From the NCBI GenBank assembly GCA_944390995.1, contig CALXSA010000004.1:1-48161 (forward strand): 48,161 nt of DNA, written 5' to 3'. Position numbers and translations under genes: made by a program. Numbering within the stretch: the first letter of the stretch is position 1; the number at the start of each line of letters is the position of its first letter. Below, piece by piece: positions 1 to 6,960 of this stretch. Source of the DNA: an uncultured Clostridia bacterium (GTDB lineage Bacteria > Bacillota_A > Clostridia > TANB77 > CAG-508). The notes beneath the pieces are model-generated. The model saw nothing but the letters and a program-made list of their open reading frames with translations, was not told where the DNA came from and ran no database searches.

Positions 1-73
1 AGAGCCGTATGCGTTAGTAGCGCAAGTACGGTTCTGTGAGGGTTTTAGACAGTAATGTCTATTTCTACTCGAC
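1..73 (+). mobile_element. 3' end of a group II intron (domains V and VI)
   Basis: Bases 2-34 have the shape and sequence of bacterial group II intron domain V: a GAGCCGTA 5' strand with the AGC catalytic triad at 3-5, a short loop, and a 3' strand ending TACGGTTC. Bases about 44-66 form a small AGACA/TGTCT hairpin that fits domain VI, and CTACTCGAC at 65-73 resembles the usual 3' splice end. The rest of the intron and any intron-encoded reverse transcriptase lie to the left of the window. The downstream exon starts about 74. The domain V tip is not a clean GNRA loop. Confidence 0.75.
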
Positions 74-128
74 TTATATAAAGTAGGTCTGTAAGCTGAT
101 AGAAAAAGTAGATAATTTACAGGTAAAC

Positions 129-155
129 CAAAAAAGCGACCTCGTGTCGCTTTTT
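129..155 (+). terminator. Rho-independent terminator
   Basis: GCGAC (136-140) pairs with GTCGC (146-150) over a CTCGT loop, with an A-run before and five T after. It probably ends the transcript that carried the group II intron. The same structure has an A-run that would serve the other strand. Confidence 0.75.
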
Positions 156-247
156 CATTGGGTAAAAATTTCGTTTTAGGGACAGCGAAGAATATTGCAG
201 AAATATTACAATTGGTCAACATACATGGAAAAATGTCAGTTTCCTAC

Positions 248-277
248 TTGTTTTATTTCCAGCGCATGTGGTATAAT
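248..277 (+). promoter_or_regulatory. Sigma-A promoter with extended -10, nucleotidyltransferase gene
   Basis: TATAAT at 272-277 is preceded by TGG (extended -10), with TTGTTT at 248-253 as a -35 at 18 bp. The upstream string CCTACTTGTTTT recurs in the aspS promoter (13768-13780). Confidence 0.65.
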
Positions 278-367
278 GGTTTTGTATTAATATGTAGGTT
301 TTATGTGCAACCAAGTAATTGAGAAAAAATGCAAAGAAATAATAGAAAAAACAGAGGAGATGATGTT

Positions 368-682
368 ATGGACAAAGCAAAAGCTCTAAAATTAGTTAAA
401 GAATATGCGGATATTGTTGTAAAAAACATGAAAGTCAACAAAATTATTTTGTATGGCTCTTATGCAAGAGGAGATTACAGAGAGGATAGCGACATTGACG
501 TAGCTGTTGTTGTTCCAAGGAGTAGTATATCTAAGGACATTCTAGAGGATATGACTAAGTTGTGCAAATTACGCAGAGATGTTTCAGTAGATATAGAGCC
601 GGTACTGATAATTGATGAAGAAGACCCTAGCGGCTTCTTAGAGAGCATTTCGGAATATGGTGAGGTTGTGTATTCAAGCTAA
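368..682 (+). CDS. MntA-like minimal nucleotidyltransferase (MNT domain)
   Basis: A 104-aa protein of the DNA polymerase beta-like nucleotidyltransferase superfamily. It carries the GSYARGDYREDSDID motif, an exact GSx10DxD, where the two Asp residues bind the metal. In MntA/HepT (type VII toxin-antitoxin) pairs this protein adenylylates and silences a HEPN RNase. No HEPN gene lies next to it: the flanks are the intron end and a 6S-like RNA, so it is an orphan here. The start chosen is ATG 368, seven bases after GGAGA, in preference to the ATG at 329, which has no ribosome site. Function as antitoxin is inference; a stand-alone nucleotidyltransferase role is equally possible. Confidence 0.8.
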   Translation: MDKAKALKLVKEYADIVVKNMKVNKIILYGSYARGDYREDSDIDVAVVVPRSSISKDILEDMTKLCKLRRDVSVDIEPVLIIDEEDPSGFLESISEYGEVVYSS

Positions 683-816
683 TGTGATGTAAATATATAT
701 TGTAAAATAGTTACATGAATCAACAATGTTACAGTTCACAGGTGGAGCTACTTATAGCTAATAAGATATGAGTAGCAACTTAACAATATTTTCACAAAAA
801 AATCATGAAAATAGTA

Positions 817-845
817 TTGAAAAAATAAATTTGATGTGATAATAT
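817..845 (+). promoter_or_regulatory. Sigma-A promoter of the 6S-like RNA
   Basis: TTGAAA (817-822), 17 bp, TAATAT (840-845). Start of transcription would be about 852, just upstream of the folded RNA; no ORF follows for 300 bases. Confidence 0.8.
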
Positions 846-879
846 ATAAGTACATTAAAGATAATTAAAAAACAAAATA

Positions 880-1062
880 AAAATCCCTGCGTAGTGCGTG
901 TAGACTGGAATTTTAGAACCAACAATAGATTAAAGGGAGTCCGCCTTTGGATGTGGCGTGTAGGCTTGCATTTATGTAAGAAACCCAGAAGCATTCAACA
1001 AGACACCCACCTGTGAAAGCAGGCTCTTAAAATTTCATTCATCTTACGGCTAATGTGGGGTT
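880..1062 (+). ncRNA. ssrS: Probable 6S RNA
   Basis: A ~180-nt non-coding segment with its own promoter (817-845) and no credible ORF. It has a closing stem (CCCTGCGT at 885-892 with ATGTGGGG at 1053-1060), an A/T-rich unpaired middle on both strands, a 3'-strand hairpin (CCTG...CAGG, about 1010-1023), and an apical stem (AAGG...CCGCC with GGCGTG...CTT, about 934-975). This long irregular hairpin with a central bubble is the 6S RNA plan, mimicking an open promoter to bind sigma-A RNA polymerase. The stem is followed by TTTTT (1061-1065), a terminator. The call rests on architecture and remembered Firmicute 6S patterns; a covariance search would settle it. Confidence 0.6.
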
Positions 1063-1152
1063 TTTGTTTTGTATAAATAATTAGTACTTTATAAAAGCAC
1101 TAAGCTGTTTAAAAATGTATTAGCAAATATGTTATTAAATCAGGAGGAATAT

Positions 1153-2007
1153 TTGAACATACAAGAATTAAAAAAAATAGGGATACAAAAATTAATTGAA
1201 AACAATGTTGACGAAGCGGCTATAAAGGTAAATATTCTGCTACAATTTGTATTGGGCATGAGTAAGACAGAGCTTTTGATAGATGACCAAAAGTCAGTCA
1301 GCGAAGGTGAGGAGGAAAGATATTTTACATATATTACAGAAATTATTGAAGGAAAGCCGATTCAATACATTACTAACCATCAAGAATTTATGGGACTTGA
1401 TTTTTATGTGAATGAAAATGTGCTAATCCCTCAGCCTGATACTGAAATTCTAGTGGAAAAGGCGATTGAGCGAATAGAAAAATGCAAATATATAAAAGTG
1501 CTTGACTTGTGCACAGGTAGTGGTGCGGTTGCAATAGCGATTGCTAATTACTTCAGAAAAAAAGGGACAAATTGTAAAATTGAAATATGTGCGTCTGATG
1601 TGAGCGAGGAGGCTTTAGATGTTGCAAAAATGAATGTAGCACAGTTGCTAGGAAATGTGGAGATACAGTTTGTTAAATCAAATATGTTTGAGAATATAGA
1701 TGGCAAGTTTGACCTAATTGTTTCAAACCCGCCATACATTGAAACAGACACGATAACACAGCTTTCAAAAGAAGTACAAAGAGAGCCACATATTGCGCTT
1801 GATGGAGGGGCAGATGGGCTTGACTTTTATAGGATAATTGCAAAAGAGGGTAGAAATTATTTGAAGGAGCATGGTAGCATTTTAGTGGAAATAGGTTATG
1901 CTCAGAAGGAAAGTGTAAGTAGGCTTTTTGAAGGTTATGATAAGGTAGAATGCTTCAAAGATTTATCAGGAAACGACAGAGTGATTGCAGCAGAATTTGA
2001 AAATTAA
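1153..2007 (+). CDS. prmC: Peptide chain release factor N5-glutamine methyltransferase
   Basis: PrmC methylates the glutamine of the GGQ motif in RF1/RF2 using S-adenosylmethionine. The protein (284 aa) has a helical N-terminal substrate domain, then a Rossmann methyltransferase with the SAM motif LDLCTGSGAVAIA and the NPPY signature (SNPPYIET) that holds the target amide. The start is set at TTG 1153, five bases after a perfect AGGAGG (1142-1147); an ATG at 1129 lies upstream of that site. In many Firmicutes prmC follows prfA, which is absent here. It follows the 6S RNA and is followed by a dispersed repeat. Confidence 0.93.
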   Translation: MNIQELKKIGIQKLIENNVDEAAIKVNILLQFVLGMSKTELLIDDQKSVSEGEEERYFTYITEIIEGKPIQYITNHQEFMGLDFYVNENVLIPQPDTEILVEKAIERIEKCKYIKVLDLCTGSGAVAIAIANYFRKKGTNCKIEICASDVSEEALDVAKMNVAQLLGNVEIQFVKSNMFENIDGKFDLIVSNPPYIETDTITQLSKEVQREPHIALDGGADGLDFYRIIAKEGRNYLKEHGSILVEIGYAQKESVSRLFEGYDKVECFKDLSGNDRVIAAEFEN

Positions 2008-2138
2008 AAACTTGCAAGGTAGGGACACGTTAAATCTTGCAAGAATTTGCAAAAATAGGAGTGTCCCTAAATTGCAAAAAAATGCAAGATGGGGACAGGT
2101 CTAAACAAGCAAGTCCAGAGTGTCCCTAACGTCCAAGG
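2008..2138. repeat. Dispersed GGGACA/TGTCCC - CGTCCAAG element, copy 1
   Basis: The prmC-whiA spacer holds GGGACA twice and TGTCCC twice in opposing orientation, ending AACGTCCAAGG at 2128-2138 just before the whiA ribosome site. Its first 30 bases closely match 11488-11518. Related pieces lie at 11488-11546, 35286-35332, 41665-41784 and 46447-46535, with shorter traces near 170 and 23495. Confidence 0.7.
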
Positions 2139-2158
2139 AGGGAGGAAGGAGAGAGAAG

Positions 2159-3043
2159 ATGTCTTTTTCGACGGATGTGAAAGAGGAGCTAAGTAAGCTT
2201 AGTAATTTAGCAAATAAAGATTGCGTAAAGGCGGAGCTTTATGGGTATTTATCTTCTAACAATACGTCTGAGGAGAATGGTGCTATTAAGTTTTCTACAG
2301 AGAGTGAGTACAACATAAATAGGTTTAGCAAGCTTTTGAGCAATTTGGGTATAAGCCAGTATGATATTGATATTGTGGGAAAAATTTTTTATATTACAAT
2401 TCATAAAAAAGAGGCTGAAAAAATAAAAGCAGCATTTGCTCAGTATGAAATTGAAAATACGGAGAGTATAGAAAAGGCTTTTGTTAGAGGTACTTTTTTA
2501 GGGAGTGGCTCTATAAACAACCCGGAAAATAAGTATCATATTGAGATTATTTTGAAGAACAACAAAGTCGCACAGCAGGAGATTCAAATTTTACAGAAAT
2601 ATGATATTATTCTTAAGGTATTACGAACAAAAGAAAAAGAGGCTCAAGAGAATAATGAAGATGATAAGTGTGCAATTTATTCGAAGGATGGAGAGGAGAT
2701 TTCAAAGTTTTTGGCGTTTATTGAGGCAAGTTCGTCTGTGCTAAAGTTTGAGGAGATTAGAGTTTACAGGGATATGAGGAATAATGTTAATAGAATTGTG
2801 AATTGTGAGACGGCGAACTTATCAAAGACTGTAAATGCTGCTGTGAAGCAGATTGAAGCGATTAACAAGCTGAAAAAAGAGGGCAAGTTTAATAATTTGC
2901 CAGATAATTTGAAAGAGATTGCAATTTTGAGATTAGAGAATCCGGAGGCGTCGCTTACTGAGCTTGGGTCAATGCTAAAGGAGCCGATTGGCAAGTCTGG
3001 GGTGAATTACAGGCTAAAAGCTTTGATTGACCTGGCAGACTAA
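2159..3043 (+). CDS. whiA: DNA-binding protein WhiA
   Basis: WhiA is a conserved Gram-positive regulator linked to sporulation in Streptomyces and to cell division in Bacillus. The 294-aa protein starts SFSTDVKEEL, the usual WhiA N-terminus, followed by a LAGLIDADG-homing-endonuclease-like domain (about residues 20-190, without nuclease residues) and a C-terminal helix-turn-helix ending PIGKSGVNYRLKAL, a strong family signature. ATG 2159 is preferred over the ORF start at 2120 because AGGAGAGAG sits just before it. whiA usually sits with rapZ and yvcK; neither is present here. Confidence 0.93.
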   Translation: MSFSTDVKEELSKLSNLANKDCVKAELYGYLSSNNTSEENGAIKFSTESEYNINRFSKLLSNLGISQYDIDIVGKIFYITIHKKEAEKIKAAFAQYEIENTESIEKAFVRGTFLGSGSINNPENKYHIEIILKNNKVAQQEIQILQKYDIILKVLRTKEKEAQENNEDDKCAIYSKDGEEISKFLAFIEASSSVLKFEEIRVYRDMRNNVNRIVNCETANLSKTVNAAVKQIEAINKLKKEGKFNNLPDNLKEIAILRLENPEASLTELGSMLKEPIGKSGVNYRLKALIDLAD

Positions 3044-3064
3044 AAATGTATTTAAAAGCAAGTT

Positions 3065-3091
3065 GAGACATTTTAAAGTACTGTGTAGCGA
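3065..3091 (+). repeat. Fragment related to the inverted-repeat element at 4385-4675
   Basis: These 27 bases match the reverse complement of 4598-4624 with four differences, all transitions. It lies in the whiA-hemW spacer. The remaining spacer (3092-3200) is A/T rich with no clear promoter that I can defend. Confidence 0.55.
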
Positions 3092-3205
3092 GGAGAAAAT
3101 ATTCAAAATTCGAATAAATACATATATACTTTCTGTATTACTATATTGTAACACAAAAAAATAATAGAGCTAGAAGCAATAATACAATTAAGGCAGGTGC
3201 GATTA

Positions 3206-4378
3206 TTGAGAGAAAAAAATGTAGGACTATACATACACATACCTTTCTGCAAGCAGAAATGCGAGTATTGCGATTTCAAATCGTATGCGGGAAAGGAAAA
3301 CTTAATAAATACATATATTAAATGGCTAAAGCATGAGCTTCAAGAAGTGGGCGAGGGCAACAGGCTGGACTACGAAAATAACATAGATGATTTAGCAATT
3401 GTAAAGACAATTTACATTGGTGGCGGTACGCCTTCGTTTATTGATGGTGAGTATATTAGGAAAATTCTGGAGACTGCAAAGGAGTTTTACACAATAGACG
3501 AAAGTGCTGAAATTACAATTGAAGTAAACCCTGGAACAGTTGGTAGAAGCAAACTTGAAGACTACAAGCAAGCTGGGATTAACAGAATAAGTATTGGCTT
3601 GCAATCAACACATAACAAACTATTAAAAGGGCTGGGCAGAATTCACACATATGAGCAATTTTCAGAGACATTCAATCTGGCAAGAGAGGTTGGGTTCGAA
3701 AATATAAATGTGGACCTAATGCTCGGGCTTCCAAAGCAGAGTATGCAGGAGCTAGAGGAGAGCCTAAAAGAGATAATAAAGATAGAGCCAGAGCATGTGT
3801 CAGTCTATTCGCTGATTGTCGAGGAAGGAACGCCTTTTTATAACAAACTATCAAGAAATGAGTTGGACTTACCAGAGGAGAAACTTGAACGAGAGATGTA
3901 TTGGAAAACTAAGCAAATGCTAGAAGATGCAGGATACTTGCATTATGAAATATCAAATTTTGCTAAACCTGGGTTTGAGTCGAAACACAATTTGTCTTGC
4001 TGGAATCAAGAGGAGTACATAGGAATTGGCGCGGCAGCACACTCGTATACAAACAATGTAAGGTACTCCAATGTGGACAGCATAGAGGAATATATACGAA
4101 ACTACGAAAACGGGGACGAAGCGGATAACCTAATATTTCATGAAAAGCAAAATAAATCTAGCAAAATGAATGAGTTTATGATGTTAGGCTTAAGAAAAAT
4201 AAATGGAGTTTCAATACAGGCATTCAAAAATAAATTTGGAGACAACCCAATTTATTTATATAAAGACGAATTAAACAAGTTAGTGCAAGAGGGCTTGGTG
4301 GAAATTGACGGGGATGCAATAAGACTAACAGAAAAAGGCCTAGACCTAGCAAACTTGGTTTGGGAGGAGTTTGTCTAA
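3206..4378 (+). CDS. hemW: Radical SAM heme chaperone HemW (coproporphyrinogen oxidase-like)
   Basis: A 390-aa radical-SAM protein with YIHIPFCKQKCEYCDF, whose CxxxCxxC binds the 4Fe-4S cluster, and GGGTPS for SAM binding. The length and the absence of the HemN N-terminal extension place it with HemW, which delivers heme to membrane proteins, and not with the true anaerobic oxidase. The C-terminal HemN_C region (WNQEEYIGIGAAAHSY onward) is intact. Start is uncertain: TTG 3206 is well spaced from AGGTG (3195-3199), while a GTG at 3197 is in frame but too close to any ribosome site. It is convergent with murC across an inverted repeat. Confidence 0.9.
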   Translation: MREKNVGLYIHIPFCKQKCEYCDFKSYAGKENLINTYIKWLKHELQEVGEGNRLDYENNIDDLAIVKTIYIGGGTPSFIDGEYIRKILETAKEFYTIDESAEITIEVNPGTVGRSKLEDYKQAGINRISIGLQSTHNKLLKGLGRIHTYEQFSETFNLAREVGFENINVDLMLGLPKQSMQELEESLKEIIKIEPEHVSVYSLIVEEGTPFYNKLSRNELDLPEEKLEREMYWKTKQMLEDAGYLHYEISNFAKPGFESKHNLSCWNQEEYIGIGAAAHSYTNNVRYSNVDSIEEYIRNYENGDEADNLIFHEKQNKSSKMNEFMMLGLRKINGVSIQAFKNKFGDNPIYLYKDELNKLVQEGLVEIDGDAIRLTEKGLDLANLVWEEFV

Positions 4379-4384
4379 AATTAG

Positions 4385-4675
4385 GTAATGGTTTTAACAC
4401 TTTTACGTGCTCTATAGCAAGTTATATGTATATTTTTCGAATTTTTCGTACCTTACCGTTCGAAACCATCTAAGCACAAAGTGAGTATAAAAAGAGTTCT
4501 GGTATGAGCCATCAGCTAAATCAGAGCAATAATAAAGTTACGTAGATTATGTGCTAGGTTTCTCGAATTCGCACTCGCCACTTCATGGCTCGTTTGGTCG
4601 CTGCGCGGTACTTCAAAATGTCTCAAAATATACATATAACTTGCTCTTTTGTAATAAGGATGTTAAAACCATAAC
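4385..4675. repeat. ~290-bp imperfect inverted repeat between convergent hemW and murC
   Basis: The left arm (4385-4452) and right arm (4609-4675) are reverse complements in long stretches, including a 21-bp perfect match (4416-4436 with 4625-4645) and GGTTTTAACA near both outer ends. Inner segments also pair (CGAAACC...AGCACA with TGTGCTAGGTTTC, about 4460-4565). No transposase is encoded; an apparent plus-strand ORF (4551-4829) is a by-product. Related short pieces occur at 3065-3091 and 47786-47836. It may be a MITE-like element that also serves as a two-way terminator. Confidence 0.75.
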
Positions 4676-4691
4676 AATGCCAATTCCACGC

Positions 4692-6071
4692 CTACTCAAC
4701 AAGCATTGGTCCAATATTGGTAACTGTACCAGCTCCCAAAGTAAGCACAATATCTCTAGGCTTAGCATTTTCCTTCACATATTTTACAATATCATTAAAA
4801 TCAGAAATATACACAGCATTATGGCCTAATTCCTTAATTTTATTCACAAGGTCTTCAGCACTCACATTATGAGTATTATTTTCACGTGCTGCGTAAATGT
4901 CAGTAACAATAATGTTATCAAAATTTGTTAAAGCTTCTGCAAAATCATTTAATAAACTTAGTGTCCTGCTATAAGTATGTGGCTGGAAAATAACCCAAGA
5001 TTGTGCATATTTTTTCTGCTTCAAAGCATTTGCTGTAGCCACTATTTCTGTAGGGTGATGGCCATAGTCATCATACACATTTACATTATTAAAGCTACCT
5101 TTATATTCAAACCTTCTATGTGCACCCGTATATTTGAATAGCGCATTCTTCATATCTTCCTTTTCGATGCCGTATTCATGGCAAACCGCAATACATGCAA
5201 GCGCGTTCATAACATTATGCCTTCCTGGAACAGACAACGAAATTGTTTTATAGAAATTATTGTTATAATATACATCAAAAGTAGGAAAACCATTGCTATT
5301 ATAATTAATATTTCTTGCAACAAAATTAGCATTTTGGTTTTCAATAGCATATGTAAGCACTTTGGCATGGGTGTTTTTTGTAAGCTTCATGCAATGTGGG
5401 TCATCCCAATTAATTACTAGCAACCCATCATCAGGAAGAAGCTTTATGTAATTGCCAAAAGACTTTATAATATTATCAAGAGTGCCAAAATAGTCCAAAT
5501 GGTCATTATCAATATTTAAAATAACCTCTGTTTTAGGGTGAAGTTTCAAATAACTTTCAACATACTCGCAAGCTTCTATAATGAAATAATCGCTTGTGCC
5601 TACTCTATAATTTCCATCAAGCTGCTTTAAATAAGCTCCAACCTGAATTGAAGGGTCTTTGCAAGCCTCTAAGAAACAGAGTGAAATCATAGATGTAGTA
5701 GTTGTTTTTCCGTGAGTTCCAGAAACGCAAATTGTATTTCTGAAAGCAGCAGTTAAAGTACCCAAAAAAGTTCCTCTCTCAATAGTAGGAATGTTTAGCT
5801 CTTTTGCCCTAACAAGTTCTGGGTCATCTTTTTTTATTGCAGCACTAAAAACAACTAGATTAGCCTTTTCTAGATTTTCCATGTCATGCCCTATTTTAAC
5901 AGGAATATGTCTTTTAATAAGCTTATCGGTAACTTCGGATTGTGAAGAATCTGAGCCAGTAACAACGAACCCCCAGTAATGAAGTATCTCAGCAATACCG
6001 CTCATGCTCACTCCGCCTATACCTATCATATGTATGTGTTTATATTGTTTTAAACTTTCTATATTAACCAT
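4692..6071 (-). CDS. murC: UDP-N-acetylmuramate--L-alanine ligase
   Basis: MurC adds L-alanine to UDP-MurNAc in the cytoplasmic phase of peptidoglycan synthesis. The protein is 459 aa, the normal size. It opens with the UDP-binding Rossmann loop HMIGIGGVSMSG, then the Mur ligase ATP loop SGTHGKTTTT, the central domain (DNDHLDYFG), and the C-terminal domain with DDYGHHPTEI. Start is ATG 6071, since the longer ORF would begin inside the promoter at 6106-6134. SD-like AAAGGAG lies 12 bases upstream, a rather long spacing. The gene is monocistronic, divergent from greA. Confidence 0.97.
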   Translation of the reverse strand: MVNIESLKQYKHIHMIGIGGVSMSGIAEILHYWGFVVTGSDSSQSEVTDKLIKRHIPVKIGHDMENLEKANLVVFSAAIKKDDPELVRAKELNIPTIERGTFLGTLTAAFRNTICVSGTHGKTTTTSMISLCFLEACKDPSIQVGAYLKQLDGNYRVGTSDYFIIEACEYVESYLKLHPKTEVILNIDNDHLDYFGTLDNIIKSFGNYIKLLPDDGLLVINWDDPHCMKLTKNTHAKVLTYAIENQNANFVARNINYNSNGFPTFDVYYNNNFYKTISLSVPGRHNVMNALACIAVCHEYGIEKEDMKNALFKYTGAHRRFEYKGSFNNVNVYDDYGHHPTEIVATANALKQKKYAQSWVIFQPHTYSRTLSLLNDFAEALTNFDNIIVTDIYAARENNTHNVSAEDLVNKIKELGHNAVYISDFNDIVKYVKENAKPRDIVLTLGAGTVTNIGPMLVE

Positions 6072-6105
6072 TTTATTAGCACACTCCTTTAAATGCATCA
6101 ACACT

Positions 6106-6134
6106 ATTATATACTCTTTTTGCAATATTTTCAA
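6106..6134 (-). promoter_or_regulatory. Sigma-A promoter of murC
   Basis: Read on the minus strand: TTGAAA (6134-6129), 17 bp, TATAAT (6111-6106). This places the transcript start near 6099 and rules out the upstream start codons of murC. Confidence 0.85.
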
Positions 6135-6198
6135 TATAATATATGAGAAAAATACTAAGATTGGTTATAAATTTCACAAAAAATTCACAAAGCAAACC

Positions 6199-6227
6199 TT
6201 GACAAAAGGCGAAAATTAGTTTAATAT
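6199..6227 (+). promoter_or_regulatory. Sigma-A promoter of greA
   Basis: TTGACA (6199-6204), 17 bp, TAATAT (6222-6227). Transcript start would be near 6234, leaving a leader of about 155 nt. Confidence 0.85.
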
Positions 6228-6233
6228 ATAATT

Positions 6234-6388
6234 CATGTAATATATTTTATGTTTTTGCATAGAATATAAATATTTAAGAATAATTGCCCGAGCATAAGCT
6301 CGAGGCTTTTGTGCGTAAATAAGAGCAAAAATATTTAGTAGCTTTTTACGCTAACGTCCAATTTTCTTACAAAAAGGAGGGAAACAAT
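6234..6388 (+). promoter_or_regulatory. Structured 5' leader of greA
   Basis: The leader contains CGAGC-ATAA-GCTCG (about 6289-6302) followed by GGCTTTT, a weak terminator shape, then a second pairing of GCGTAAA with TTTACGC (about 6313-6352), then AACGTCCAA (6353-6361) and the ribosome site AAGGAGGG. The arrangement suggests attenuation before greA, but no measured evidence exists here. Confidence 0.5.
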
Positions 6389-6868
6389 ATGGATAACGAA
6401 AAAGAAGTTCTACTAACACAAGAAGGATACGACAATCTAGAAAAAGAATTAGAATTTTTAACAACAGAAAAGAGGGCTGAAATAGCTGAAAGAATAAAGG
6501 TGGCTTTGGGATTTGGAGACTTGTCTGAAAACTCTGAGTATGATGAGGCCAAAAATGCTCAAGCAGCAAATGAAACAAAAATAGCTGAGTTAGAGAATAA
6601 ATTAAGATATGCTAAAATTATAGATGAGTCTGAAATTGACACAAAAACAGTTCAAGTAGGCAACACTGTTAAAGTCCTAGACATGGAGTTTAACGAGGAA
6701 GAACTTTACACTATTGTAGGTTCTACAGAGGTAGATTTAGCTCAAAACAAAATATCTAACGAATCTCCAATAGGAGCAGCTCTAATGGGGGCTAAAAAAG
6801 GTCAAGTTGTAGAGGCTCAAGCACCAGCAGGTGTTATAAAATATAAAATTATCTCAATTACAAAATAA
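6389..6868 (+). CDS. greA: Transcription elongation factor GreA
   Basis: GreA rescues backtracked RNA polymerase by stimulating cleavage of the nascent RNA. The 159-aa protein has the N-terminal coiled coil (residues about 10-80, with the tip acidic pair in [13 protein letters not shown]) and the C-terminal FKBP-like domain ([17 protein letters not shown]). A strong AAGGAGGG precedes ATG 6389. The start [16 protein letters not shown] is canonical. It is followed at 92 bp by mfd, a sensible pairing, since both act on stalled polymerase. Confidence 0.97.
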   Translation: MDNEKEVLLTQEGYDNLEKELEFLTTEKRAEIAERIKVALGFGDLSENSEYDEAKNAQAANETKIAELENKLRYAKIIDESEIDTKTVQVGNTVKVLDMEFNEEELYTIVGSTEVDLAQNKISNESPIGAALMGAKKGQVVEAQAPAGVIKYKIISITK

Positions 6869-6960
6869 AGCATTTAGCGTGAAAGGGTATCTTTTACTCT
6901 AGACTGCATGAAGCATATTAGAAAAAGCTCTTTTATGTTTCCTAGTTAAATGGAGGCAGT

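Noticed and set aside
4551..4829. 92-aa plus-strand ORF between hemW and murC
   Set aside because: It lies in the inverted repeat and the murC 3' end, with no credible ribosome site or family.
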